DNA of 21,543 nucleotides, taken from Pseudomonadota bacterium (GTDB taxonomy: Bacteria > Pseudomonadota > Alphaproteobacteria > Rhizobiales > Rhizobiaceae). Under the pieces are notes generated by a model. That model saw only the letters and a program-made list of their open reading frames with translations. It did not search any database and was not told where the DNA came from. How positions within the stretch are numbered: the first letter of the stretch is position 1; each line of letters starts with the position of its first letter. Location: positions 1 to 21,543 of the forward strand of contig JAEWPB010000047.1 of NCBI GenBank assembly GCA_023399465.1, in the 5' to 3' direction. Positions 8,021 to 16,138 of the stretch are shown here, piece after piece. The translations under genes were made by a program, and so were the position numbers.

Positions 8021-8036
8021 CAATTCGGTAACATTG
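8021..8036. promoter_or_regulatory. Inverted repeat upstream of bacA
   Basis: GTTAC and GTAAC flank AATTCG about 100 bases before the bacA start. The dyad sits in the only sizeable non-coding stretch before bacA and could be an operator. I do not recognise the regulator. Confidence 0.3.
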
Positions 8037-8133
8037 GGCCGCGGCCATTGTGGCGGCCTGCGTTCTAGCCTACTTTCCGGCCAGACAATCGCTTAGCCAA
8101 TATGGGCGAGCCTTTCGAGAGAGCTACAATCCC

Positions 8134-9390
8134 GTGTTCGTATCGTTCTTCCCAAAGCCGAAGCTGTTCTTCCTGTCCGCATTCTTCTGGGCGATCGCCG
8201 CAGTCCTGATGTGGTATTTCGTGGTGAAGGGTGTCGGGGCATCCCTGGGGATGTCGGCCCCTGCGGAGCCGCCGGTCGGGGCAGCCTATTTCGTCACCCC
8301 CGACCAGTTGTGGTTCAATCTCTACTTCCTCGTGTGCGCGCTGCTGTTCGGCACTTTCTGGAAGATCTATGATGGCTCGCACCGGTGGTTCAACTGGGCC
8401 GTCTGGGGAAGCCAGTTCATCATCTTCCTCACCTATTTCGGTGTGCAGATTTCCCTTGCCGTGAACAACTGGCGGCGTCCGTTCTGGGACCTGATCCAGT
8501 CGGCGCTGGACAAGAAGCCGGGGATCGAGGCCTGGGATTTTTACAGCCTCCTGCTGATGTTCTGCCAGTTGGGGGCGATCGGCGTCGCGACCGTCATCAT
8601 CACCCGCTTCTTCGCCAGCCACTACGTGTTCCGCTGGCGGACGGCCATGAACGAGTATTATACCGCTCGCTGGAACGAACTGCGGACGATTGAAGGTGCT
8701 TCCCAGCGTGTCCAGGAAGATACCATGCGCTTTGCGCAGATCACCGAGGGCCTGGGCATCAGCCTGATCGACTCCGTCATGACGCTGATCGCGTTCCTGC
8801 CGCTGCTGTTCTCACTGTCGGAATATGTTCCGGAGCTGCCGATCATCGGCGCGGTGCCGCATTCGCTGTTCTGGCTGGCGCTTTTCTGGTCGATCTTCGG
8901 TACCGTGCTGCTGATGGTCGCGGGGATCCGGTTGCCGGGGCTCTACTTCCGGAACCAGCGTGTCGAGGCCGCCTACCGAAAGGAACTGGTGCTTGGCGAG
9001 GACAACGTGCAGCGCGCGGAGCCGCAGACCCTGCGCCAGCTCTACGACAACGTTCGGACGAACTATTTCCGGATGTACTACAACTACCTGTACTTCAACT
9101 GCATCAGTGCGCTCTACGGTCAGGCCGACGCGATCTTCGTCTACTTCTTCCTGATCCCGACCTTCGTTGCCGGGGCGATCACATTCGGCCTGATGCAACA
9201 GATCCTCACGGCGTTCGGCCAGGTTTCGAATTCGTTCCAGTATCTGGTGAACCAGTGGTCGACGATCATCGAGTTGCAGTCGATTCACAAGCGTCTGAAG
9301 GCCTTCGAGGCGACACTGGAGGGCGAGGAACTGCCGGGTATCGATCAGCAGTTCATCAAGGCCGGCGGCCAGGAGGAACTGGCGCGCTAG
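8134..9390 (+). CDS. bacA: Peptide uptake transporter BacA/SbmA
   Basis: A 418-residue inner-membrane protein of the SbmA/BacA family, which imports antimicrobial and host peptides using the proton gradient. In rhizobia BacA is needed for bacteroids to survive legume peptides; in Brucella it supports chronic infection. The N-terminus FVSFFPKPKLFFLSAFFWA matches the SbmA opening. The family core is unmistakable: IEGASQRVQEDTMRF (about 187-201), IRLPGLYFRNQRVEAAYRKE, and the late FGQVSNSFQYLVNQW segment. About seven to eight membrane segments are visible. I chose GTG at 8134 because it aligns with the SbmA start and has GAGAGAG at 8117-8123. A longer frame from a GTG at 8050 would add 28 residues unlike the family. 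It is convergent with the deacetylase gene. Confidence 0.95.
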   Translation: MFVSFFPKPKLFFLSAFFWAIAAVLMWYFVVKGVGASLGMSAPAEPPVGAAYFVTPDQLWFNLYFLVCALLFGTFWKIYDGSHRWFNWAVWGSQFIIFLTYFGVQISLAVNNWRRPFWDLIQSALDKKPGIEAWDFYSLLLMFCQLGAIGVATVIITRFFASHYVFRWRTAMNEYYTARWNELRTIEGASQRVQEDTMRFAQITEGLGISLIDSVMTLIAFLPLLFSLSEYVPELPIIGAVPHSLFWLALFWSIFGTVLLMVAGIRLPGLYFRNQRVEAAYRKELVLGEDNVQRAEPQTLRQLYDNVRTNYFRMYYNYLYFNCISALYGQADAIFVYFFLIPTFVAGAITFGLMQQILTAFGQVSNSFQYLVNQWSTIIELQSIHKRLKAFEATLEGEELPGIDQQFIKAGGQEELAR

Positions 9391-9398
9391 GCGCCAGT
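9378..9398 (+). terminator. Hairpin overlapping the bacA stop codon
   Basis: ACTGGCGC (9378-9385), loop GCTAG, GCGCCAGT (9391-9398): a perfect 8-bp GC-rich stem with the bacA TAG in the loop. No T run follows directly. It precedes a second, longer hairpin at 9426-9454. Confidence 0.4.
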
Positions 9399-9424
9399 GA
9401 CAACCGCAAGTAAAAGCGCAGGCA

Positions 9425-10423
9425 TCAGAAGGCGGAGGAGTTCTCCGCCTTCTGCGTTTTGGTGCGGGCCTCGATCAGCGGGATCGCCTCGGCATAGCTG
9501 ACGCAGGCGACATCCTGCCGGTCGCAGACCTCGGACAGCAGCCGGTCGACCGCGCGCCAGTAGGCGCCGCCGTTCATCTCGACGAAATGGAAGCCGAGCT
9601 GCAGCGGGATGCGTTTGCCGTCATATTCCTTGTCGAAGGCCGCCTTGAACGCCTTGAACGTCCGCTCCTCGAACTCGGCCGAGCGGCTGCGGTTCTCGAA
9701 GCCGGCGGAGTGACGGACGAAGAGATTGTAGTCCATGCCGATCACCGGCTTGGCCTTCGGTCCCTCGGGGATCAGCGGCAAGCCGAATTCGGTGATGCCC
9801 TGCTTCTCGCGCGGCAGCATCGGCCCCTTGGTGACGATGCTGGCGTCGTAGGTGAAGCCTGCTTCCTTCTGGGCGGCGGTCAAGGCCGGACTGGTGGAAA
9901 GATAGGGCGCGCGAAAGCCCTTGATGCCATCAGAGGCGAGCGTCGCCCATCCTTCCGGTTCACGTTCGGCGATGCCGGTATTCTTCCAGGCGTCGCGAAA
10001 CGTCGTGCTGAAGGTCGCAAATTCCTTCGTCCAGTCGGCCTTCGTCCAGTCCTTGCCGTCGAAATGGCCGCAGGCATGGCTGGCGATGTCATGGCCGTCG
10101 AGATGCGCCTGCCAGAGATGGCCGAGCCGGGCGTGGATCTCTTCCTCGCTCTGGGCGAAGCCGACATTGGAGCGGCCGCGCTTCTGGCCCGGCGCTTGGT
10201 AGGCGGCCTTTTGCTGGCCGTTCATCAGGAATGTGCAGGAGAGGAAATAGGTGAAGCTGGCGCCGGTCCGCTTCCCCATGGCGAGGCTCTTCTCCCAAAG
10301 CGCATTGTCGTGGGCGCCGTCGAAGGAAACCAGCACCAGTTGTTTGGGTTTTTCGGCGGCTTCGGCGGCAACTGGAAGGGCAAGTGAGAGGGCAAGCAAG
10401 GACAGGGAAATCGGACGCAACAT
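9425..10423 (-). CDS. Exported polysaccharide deacetylase (NodB-like)
   Basis: A 332-residue protein with a signal peptide: MLRP, a hydrophobic core to about residue 19, then a likely cleavage after AEA near residue 22-23, so it should act in the periplasm. The NodB-homology (CE4-like) fold is shown by SFDGAHDN (33-40), SHACGH (115-120) and RAPYL (171-175), which stand for motifs 1, 2 and 3. Motif 1 is normally TFDDG, with one Asp as catalytic base and the next binding the metal. Here the second Asp is Gly, though D39 is close by. Motif 2 is HACGH rather than HS/TxxH. Whether it deacetylates an N-acetylated glycan or another ester/amide is open. No polysaccharide synthesis gene is adjacent. 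Confidence 0.8.
   Translation of the reverse strand: MLRPISLSLLALSLALPVAAEAAEKPKQLVLVSFDGAHDNALWEKSLAMGKRTGASFTYFLSCTFLMNGQQKAAYQAPGQKRGRSNVGFAQSEEEIHARLGHLWQAHLDGHDIASHACGHFDGKDWTKADWTKEFATFSTTFRDAWKNTGIAEREPEGWATLASDGIKGFRAPYLSTSPALTAAQKEAGFTYDASIVTKGPMLPREKQGITEFGLPLIPEGPKAKPVIGMDYNLFVRHSAGFENRSRSAEFEERTFKAFKAAFDKEYDGKRIPLQLGFHFVEMNGGAYWRAVDRLLSEVCDRQDVACVSYAEAIPLIEARTKTQKAENSSAF
9426..9454. terminator. Strong bidirectional terminator hairpin between convergent genes
   Basis: CAGAAGGCGGAG (9426-9437), loop GAGTT, CTCCGCCTTCTG (9443-9454): a perfect 12-bp stem. On the plus strand it is followed by CGTTTTGG, ending bacA transcripts. On the minus strand the next bases include CTTTTACTT, serving the deacetylase. 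The stem lies within the last codons of the deacetylase gene. Confidence 0.75.
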
Positions 10424-10552
10424 GATACACCACTACAATCAGGAAGACCCGTTCCTCCCGGATGAATACGGCGAAGCTTTGATCGTGCTGGCAATTTCCC
10501 CAACTTGCCGTTAATCCATGGTCGGAGCAACTGGATCAACGGGATTTTCAAC

Positions 10553-11137
10553 ATGGCAGTGCTAATTGTCGGTATCATTCTCTTTCTGGGTATTCATCTG
10601 ATCCGCGTGGTCGCGCCGGGCTTCCGGACCGCGATGATCAATGCCATGGGCATTAACGGCTGGAAGGCGGCCTATTCGATCGCCAGCCTCATCAGCCTCG
10701 GCATCCTGATCTACGGCTATCATCTCGCCCGCCAGGTGACCGGCATGCTCTACGTGCCGCCGACGGGTCTTGCGCATCTGGCGCTGCTGTTGATGGTCCT
10801 TGCCTCGATCTGTTTCGTGGCCGGCCTGCTGCCGGCAGGCTACATCGCCACCAAGACCAAGCATCCGATGGTACTGTCGGTGAAGCTCTGGGCCTTCGCG
10901 CACCTGCTCGCCAATGGCGAAACCTCGTCGGTGCTGCTGTTCGGCTCGTTCCTCATCTGGGGCGTTCTCGTCCGGATTTCGCTGAAGCGCCGCGAGCGGG
11001 CAGGCGAGATCACCCGCCGGCCGTTCGTCTCGCCGCTCTACGACGCGCTTGCCGTGGTCATCGGCCTCGTCCTTTATGGAGCGATCGTCTTCAGACTGCA
11101 CGAATGGTTGATCGGCGTTCAGCCGGTCGCGATGTAA
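10553..11137 (+). CDS. NnrU family membrane protein
   Basis: A 194-residue integral membrane protein with five to six hydrophobic segments. The opening MAVLIVGIILFLGIHLIRV, the conserved KHPM (103-106) and FAHLLANG (115-122) are the family hallmarks of NnrU, which is distantly related to isoprenylcysteine methyltransferase-like membrane proteins. The name comes from a gene near denitrification genes in Rhodobacter, but many alphaproteobacteria that do not denitrify carry homologues, and no nitrogen-oxide gene is nearby, so a role in NO metabolism should not be assumed. The ribosome site is weak (GGGA at 10541-10544). An in-frame ATG at 10505 would add 16 polar residues. It is divergent from the deacetylase across 129 bases. 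Confidence 0.85.
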   Translation: MAVLIVGIILFLGIHLIRVVAPGFRTAMINAMGINGWKAAYSIASLISLGILIYGYHLARQVTGMLYVPPTGLAHLALLLMVLASICFVAGLLPAGYIATKTKHPMVLSVKLWAFAHLLANGETSSVLLFGSFLIWGVLVRISLKRRERAGEITRRPFVSPLYDALAVVIGLVLYGAIVFRLHEWLIGVQPVAM

Positions 11138-11226
11138 CTTATCCTACCATTCCCCCTTACAAGCGCCGTAAAATCGGGTAGAAGGCGCTGAAACGCTGCA
11201 TTCCGTACCGAAGGCCGGAGACCAGA

Positions 11227-11898
11227 ATGGCATTTAACGACGACAGCTTCATTCGCGAGGTAAACGAGGAACTCCGTTCTGAACGGATCCAGGGCGTATG
11301 GAAGCGCTATGGCCGTATCCTGATCGGTGCCGCCGTTGTGATCATCCTTGCGACTGCCGCCCACCGCGGCTACGACCACTGGATGACCCAGAAGGCTTCG
11401 GATACCGGTGACCGGTTCATCGAGGCGATGAAGCTGGCGCAGGCCAACAAGACCGACGAGGCGCTCGCCGCTCTTGCGGCGATCGAGGCGGAAGGCCACG
11501 GATCGTACCCGGTGCTGGCGCGCATGCGTGCCGCGACGATCGAGGAGCAGAAGGGCGAGGCGGCAAAGGCGATCGCTGCCTTCACCGCCATCGGCAAGGA
11601 CGAGCAGGCGCCGGCCGCGATCCGTGACGCCGCCCGCATGCGGGCCGCATGGCTGCTGATCGAGAACGGCACCTACGAGCAGGTCTCGGCCGAAATCGAG
11701 ATGATGGCAGTGCCGGCGAATGCACTTCGCCATTCGGCGCGCGAGGCGCTCGGGCTTTCGGCCTACAAGGCGGCGGACTACAAGCGCGCCAAGGAATGGT
11801 TCCAGCAGATCGTCGACGATCCGGAAACGCCGCGCGGCGTCGCCAACCGGGCGCAGATGATGCTCGACCTTATCACCGCATCGGGCAAGGCAGCCTGA
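11227..11898 (+). CDS. YfgM-like membrane-anchored TPR protein
   Basis: A 223-residue protein with a short cytoplasmic N-terminus (DDSFIREVNEELRSERI), one membrane segment at about residues 29-46, and a helical periplasmic region with tetratricopeptide-like repeats, for example around 58-110 and 175-215 (YKAADYKRAKEWFQQI). This matches the TPR_21/YfgM group. E. coli YfgM is a SecYEG-associated protein that works with periplasmic chaperones and is encoded near bamB and der. Here der follows after 35 bases, without bamB between, so a shared operon is likely. The GGAG in GGCCGGAGACC just upstream supports the start. Function by context and family is likely but not proven by a catalytic motif. 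Confidence 0.85.
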   Translation: MAFNDDSFIREVNEELRSERIQGVWKRYGRILIGAAVVIILATAAHRGYDHWMTQKASDTGDRFIEAMKLAQANKTDEALAALAAIEAEGHGSYPVLARMRAATIEEQKGEAAKAIAAFTAIGKDEQAPAAIRDAARMRAAWLLIENGTYEQVSAEIEMMAVPANALRHSAREALGLSAYKAADYKRAKEWFQQIVDDPETPRGVANRAQMMLDLITASGKAA

Positions 11899-11933
11899 CC
11901 CGGTCGGTCAAGAGAGTTTAGGAAAGACAGTTC

Positions 11934-13364
11934 ATGAGCTTTACCGTTGCCATTGTCGGGCGTCCGAACGTCGGCAAATCCACGCTTTTCAACCGTCTGG
12001 TTGGCAAGAAGCTGGCGCTTGTCGATGACACGCCAGGGGTAACGCGGGATCGCCGTCCCGGCGATGCCAAGCTGGTGGACCTGAAGTTCCGCATCATCGA
12101 CACCGCCGGCCTCGAGGAAAGCGGCCCGGAGACGCTCGAGGGCCGCATGCGCGCGCAGACCGAAGCGGCGATCGACGAGGCCGACCTGACGCTGTTCATC
12201 GTCGATGCCAAGATGGGCCTGACCCCGGTCGACAAGACGCTCGGGGAAATGCTGCGCCGGCGCGGCAAGCCGGTGGTGCTGGTTGCCAACAAGGCGGAAG
12301 CGCGCGGTTCCGATGGCGGCTTCTACGATGCCTTCACGCTCGGGCTTGGCGAACCTTGCCCGATCTCGGCCGAACATGGCCAGGGCATGATCGACCTTCG
12401 CGATGCCATCGTCGCCGCAATCGGTGAGGAGCGGGCCTTCCCGCCGAAGGAAGACGTGGCGATCACCGATGTCGACATCGTGCCCCCGAACGGCGACGAG
12501 GATGTCGAAGACGACGAGGCCGAGCCCGCCTATGACGACAGCAAGCCGCTGCGCGTGGCCATCGTCGGCCGGCCGAATGCCGGCAAGTCGACGCTGATCA
12601 ATCGCTTCCTCGGCGAGGACCGGCTGCTGACGGGCCCGGAAGCCGGCATCACCCGCGACTCGATCTCGGTCGAATGGGACTGGCGCGGCCGCACCATCAA
12701 GATGTTCGACACCGCCGGCATGCGCCGCAAGGCGCGCGTGCAGGAGAAACTGGAGAAGCTGTCGGTCGCCGATACGCTGCGCTCGATCCGCTTCGCCGAG
12801 ACCGTCGTCATCATCTTCGACGCGACGATCCCCTTCGAAAAGCAGGATATCCAGATCGTCGATCTGGTGCTGCGCGAAGGCCGGGCCGCCGTGCTTGCCT
12901 TCAACAAGTGGGATCTGGTCGAGGATCAGCAGGCGGTGCTCGCCGACCTGCGCGAAAAGACCGACCGGCTGCTGCCGCAGGCGCGCGGCATTCGCGCCGT
13001 GCCGATCTCCGGCCAGACCGGCTATGGCCTCGACCGGCTGATGCAGGCGATCATCGACACCGACAAGGTCTGGAACCGCCGCATCTCCACCGCCAAGCTC
13101 AATCGCTGGCTGGAACAGCAGCAGGTGCAGCATCCGCCACCGGCAGTGTCCGGGCGCCGCATCAAGCTGAAATACATGACGCAGGTGAAGGCGCGTCCGC
13201 CGGGCTTCATGATCTCGTGCACCCGTGCCGATGCGCTGCCGGAATCCTATGTGCGCTACCTGACCAATGGCCTGCGCCAGGATTTCGCCCTGCCGGGCGT
13301 GCCGATCCGCATCCATTTCCGCGCATCGGAAAACCCGTACGAAAACAGGCGCAAGAAGCGCTAG
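11934..13364 (+). CDS. der: Ribosome assembly GTPase Der (EngA)
   Basis: Der is an essential GTPase with two tandem G domains that helps mature the 50S subunit. The 476-residue protein shows G1 motifs GRPNVGKS (9-16) and GRPNAGKS (212-219), G3 motifs DTAGL (56-60) and DTAGM (259-263), and the second-domain G4 NKWD. The C-terminal KH-like domain is present, ending in the usual basic tail (NRRKKR). The first-domain G4 reads NKAE (119-122) rather than NKxD. An acidic linker rich in E and D (about 186-203) joins the G domains. AGGAAAG upstream supports the start. It follows the YfgM-like gene on the same strand; a GC-rich hairpin lies just past the stop. Confidence 0.97.
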   Translation: MSFTVAIVGRPNVGKSTLFNRLVGKKLALVDDTPGVTRDRRPGDAKLVDLKFRIIDTAGLEESGPETLEGRMRAQTEAAIDEADLTLFIVDAKMGLTPVDKTLGEMLRRRGKPVVLVANKAEARGSDGGFYDAFTLGLGEPCPISAEHGQGMIDLRDAIVAAIGEERAFPPKEDVAITDVDIVPPNGDEDVEDDEAEPAYDDSKPLRVAIVGRPNAGKSTLINRFLGEDRLLTGPEAGITRDSISVEWDWRGRTIKMFDTAGMRRKARVQEKLEKLSVADTLRSIRFAETVVIIFDATIPFEKQDIQIVDLVLREGRAAVLAFNKWDLVEDQQAVLADLREKTDRLLPQARGIRAVPISGQTGYGLDRLMQAIIDTDKVWNRRISTAKLNRWLEQQQVQHPPPAVSGRRIKLKYMTQVKARPPGFMISCTRADALPESYVRYLTNGLRQDFALPGVPIRIHFRASENPYENRRKKR

Positions 13365-13372
13365 TCAGGGTG

Positions 13373-13402
13373 GTGGCGGCTTTCGCTTGGCGATGCCGCC
13401 AC
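13373..13402. terminator. Possible hairpin between der and the sugar kinase gene
   Basis: GTGGCGGC (13373-13380) and GCCGCCAC (13395-13402) form an 8-bp stem around a 14-base loop in the short gap between convergent genes. No T run follows on either strand, so terminator function is uncertain. Confidence 0.35.
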
Positions 13403-13412
13403 ATGCCACCGT

Positions 13413-14309
13413 TTACGTAGCGACGAGGGCGCCATGCCCTGTGATGACCGTCGCCGCTATCCGCGCGGCGAAGGCGGCGGCTGCTGCAGCATTGCGCTGT
13501 TGCAGGTAGTGCGCCAGGAAGGCGCCGTTGAAGCTGTCTCCGGCGCCGGTCGTGTCGACCACTCGATCGACCGCGACCGCCGGAATGTGCAGAGAGGCAT
13601 CGCCGAAGCTCACGGTCGCGCCATCGGCGCCGTTTTTCACCACGACATTTTGCGCGCCGAGCGCATGGTAGCGGGCAATGGTGTCGGAGACGGCACCATC
13701 GCCGAAATTCGCGGCTTCGTCCTCATAGCTCGGCATGACGATCGTGGCCGCGCGCGCGCCGTCGCGAATGGTGGAGAGCATCGACCGCCGGTCGGCCCAC
13801 AGGCGAGGCCGGATGTTCGGATCGAAGGCCACCGTCTTGCCGGCCGCCTTGGCCCGGCGCAGTTCGGCCAGAAGTGTCGCGGCATCCTGTTCCGGCAGGA
13901 TCGCCAGCGTGACGCCGGAGAAGTAGATGACGTCGGCGAAATCGATGGCATGGCGCAGATGGTCGCCATCGGCGGCCAGCAGTTTCGCCGCCGAGGTGTC
14001 GCGCCAGTAGCTGAACGAGCGCTCGCCGTCCTTCAGGTGGATCATGTAGAGCCCGACCGCGCGCCCACGGACGCGACGGATCCAGAGCGTGCCGATATCG
14101 GCCTTTTCCATGAAGGCGAGCATGTCGTCGGACACGGCGTCGTCGCCAAGCGTGGTGAAGTAGTCGACGATCCAGTCTTCGGGCAGGAAGGCGCGGGCAT
14201 ACCAGGCGGTGTTGAAGGTATCGCCGGCAAAGCTCCTGCGCATCAGGCCGTCACCGGCCTCGGCCAGTTCCACCATGCATTCGCCGATCGAAAGAATGCG
14301 TCCACCCAA
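13413..14309 (-). CDS. kdgK: PfkB-family sugar kinase, probably 2-keto-3-deoxygluconate kinase
   Basis: A roughly 298-residue ribokinase-type kinase. It has the N-terminal SIGECMVEL strand, the sugar-binding FAGDTFNTAWYAR (28-40), a YWR motif that contacts keto-deoxy acids in KdgK enzymes, and the C-terminal PfkB signature VDTTGAGDSF (251-260) with catalytic D258. KdgK phosphorylates 2-keto-3-deoxygluconate on the way to the Entner-Doudoroff aldolase step. Two starts are possible. TTG at 14309 follows a GGGGGG run at 8-base spacing and places the start where family members usually begin. ATG at 14342 would add 11 residues without a clear ribosome site. I prefer TTG. The gene is divergent from aglA across about 180 bases that carry no operator I can name. 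Confidence 0.82.
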   Translation of the reverse strand: MGGRILSIGECMVELAEAGDGLMRRSFAGDTFNTAWYARAFLPEDWIVDYFTTLGDDAVSDDMLAFMEKADIGTLWIRRVRGRAVGLYMIHLKDGERSFSYWRDTSAAKLLAADGDHLRHAIDFADVIYFSGVTLAILPEQDAATLLAELRRAKAAGKTVAFDPNIRPRLWADRRSMLSTIRDGARAATIVMPSYEDEAANFGDGAVSDTIARYHALGAQNVVVKNGADGATVSFGDASLHIPAVAVDRVVDTTGAGDSFNGAFLAHYLQQRNAAAAAAFAARIAATVITGHGALVAT

Positions 14310-14488
14310 ATCAATTCCCCCCAATCTGGCCGTGGTGCACATAACCGCATAGGATGGATTCGAGGCTTGTGCAAGGCACTGGTGCGCCGGTCGCAGTCAC
14401 GGTGTCATGATGCGCGGGTCGGCGTTTACTCGCGACGCGGTCGCCTCTACAAATGTGCGGCAGCCAATCTTTCGAGCAGGAGGCGTTG

Positions 14489-16138
14489 ATGCCCGATCGC
14501 AGCCCGAGGTCTCTATCGACAAACTCCGATTGGTGGCGCGGGGCCGTCGTCTATCAGGTCTATCCACGCTCGTTCCAGGACACGACGGGCGACGGCTACG
14601 GCGATCTCAACGGCGTGACGCACTGGCTCGACTATATCGTCTCGCTCGGGGTCGACGCCATCTGGCTGTCGCCCTTCTTCAAGTCCCCGATGGCGGACAT
14701 GGGCTACGACGTCTCCGACTATCGCGCCGTCGATCCGATGTTCGGCTCGCTGGCCGATTTCGACGCCCTCGTTGCGGAAGCCCACCGTCTCGGCCTGAAG
14801 GTGATCATCGACCAGGTGATCTCCCATACATCGGACCAGCACCCGTGGTTTCGCGAAAGCCGGGCCGACCGGGAAAATCCCAAGGCGGACTGGTATGTCT
14901 GGGCGGACCCCAAGCCTGATGGCACCGCGCCCAACAACTGGCTGTCGATCTTCGGCGGTCCGGCCTGGGAATGGGATGGGCTGAGAAGGCAATACTACAT
15001 GCACAATTTCCTCGCCAGCCAGCCGGATCTCAACTTCCACAATCCTGAGGTACAGGACGCACTGCTCGACACCGTCCGCTTCTGGCTCGATCGCGGCGTC
15101 GACGGCTTCAGGCTCGATACGGTGAACTTCTATTTCCACGATGCGAAACTGCGGGACAACCCGCCGCTCGTTCCCGATCCCGATGCCACCAGCAACGATG
15201 CGCCCGACGTCAATCCCTACGGCATGCAGGATCATCTCCATGACAAGACGCAGCCGGAGAACATCGCCTTCCTCAAGCGGTTCCGCGCGCTGCTCGATGA
15301 GTATGACGACCGGATGAGCGTCGGCGAGGTGGGGGATGGTGCACGCTCGCTGAAGACGGTGGCCGCCTATACCAGCGGTGGCGACAAGCTGCACATGTGC
15401 TACACCTTCGACCTGCTCGGGCCGGAGTTCACCGCGACGCATATCCGCCGCTGCGTCACGGCGTTCCAGAAGGCCGTCACCGACGGCTGGGTCTGCTGGG
15501 CGTTTTCCAACCACGACGTTATGCGTCACGCCAGCCGTTTCGCGGAGACGGACGCCGAGCGCGAGCCGATCGCGAGACTGGCGATCACTGTGCTCGCGAG
15601 CCTGCGCGGCTCGATCTGCCTCTATCAGGGCGAGGAACTCGGCCTGCCGGAAGCGGAACTGGCCTTCGAGGACCTTCGCGATCCCTATGGCATACGCTTC
15701 TGGCCCGCCTTCAAGGGGCGTGACGGCTGCCGCACGCCGATGCCCTGGGAAGTCGGCGAGCCCTATGCCGGTTTCAGCACGACCAGGCCCTGGCTGCCGG
15801 TGCCCGTGGAACATGTGAAGCTGGCGGTCGACGTGCAGGAGAAGGTCCCGGCGTCGGTTCTGCATCACTATCGCGCCACGCTCGCTTTCCGGAAGGCGCA
15901 CGCAGCGCTGTATGACGGCACGATGACGTTCCTCGACAGCAATCATGACCTGCTCGCCTTCGTGCGCGAGAAGGGCGACGAGAAGCTGCTGTTCGTCTTC
16001 AATCTATCGCGCGAGGAGCAGGAGTTCCGTCTGCCGGGCGATGACGTGCGCCCACTCGAATTGCCGGGCTACTCGCCCCGAATTGACGATGGAATCCTGA
16101 AACTCGACGGCCTCGATGCATTCTGCGGAGAACTCTGA
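14489..16138 (+). CDS. aglA: Alpha-glucosidase, GH13 family (AglA type)
   Basis: A 549-residue cytosolic alpha-glucosidase that releases glucose from alpha-glucosides such as sucrose, maltose or trehalose-related sugars. The (beta/alpha)8 motifs are in order: DMGYDVSDY (70-78), IIDQVISHTSDQHPWF (106-121), DGFRLDTVNF with nucleophile D210, SVGEVGD with acid/base E280, and FSNHD (339-343) with the transition-state Asp D343. The HTSDQHPWF form is typical of subfamily GH13_23, which includes rhizobial and Halomonas alpha-glucosidases. No signal peptide is seen. AGGAGG at 14478-14483 supports the start. In Sinorhizobium aglA belongs to the aglEFGAK uptake operon, but no ABC transporter gene is adjacent here. 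Its stop overlaps the start of the acetyltransferase. Confidence 0.93.
   Translation: MPDRSPRSLSTNSDWWRGAVVYQVYPRSFQDTTGDGYGDLNGVTHWLDYIVSLGVDAIWLSPFFKSPMADMGYDVSDYRAVDPMFGSLADFDALVAEAHRLGLKVIIDQVISHTSDQHPWFRESRADRENPKADWYVWADPKPDGTAPNNWLSIFGGPAWEWDGLRRQYYMHNFLASQPDLNFHNPEVQDALLDTVRFWLDRGVDGFRLDTVNFYFHDAKLRDNPPLVPDPDATSNDAPDVNPYGMQDHLHDKTQPENIAFLKRFRALLDEYDDRMSVGEVGDGARSLKTVAAYTSGGDKLHMCYTFDLLGPEFTATHIRRCVTAFQKAVTDGWVCWAFSNHDVMRHASRFAETDAEREPIARLAITVLASLRGSICLYQGEELGLPEAELAFEDLRDPYGIRFWPAFKGRDGCRTPMPWEVGEPYAGFSTTRPWLPVPVEHVKLAVDVQEKVPASVLHHYRATLAFRKAHAALYDGTMTFLDSNHDLLAFVREKGDEKLLFVFNLSREEQEFRLPGDDVRPLELPGYSPRIDDGILKLDGLDAFCGEL

Noticed and set aside
10553..11137. Denitrification or NO role for the NnrU-family gene
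   Set aside because: No nitrite, nitric oxide or nitrous oxide reductase gene or regulator is nearby; the family name alone is not evidence.
11162..11189. Hairpin AGCGCC/GGCGCT between nnrU and the YfgM-like gene as a terminator
   Set aside because: Six-base stem with a 16-base loop and no T run; likely chance pairing.
14432..14444. GCGAC/GTCGC dyad between the sugar kinase and aglA as an operator
   Set aside because: Five GC-rich base pairs are expected by chance in this composition, and it is not placed over a recognisable promoter.
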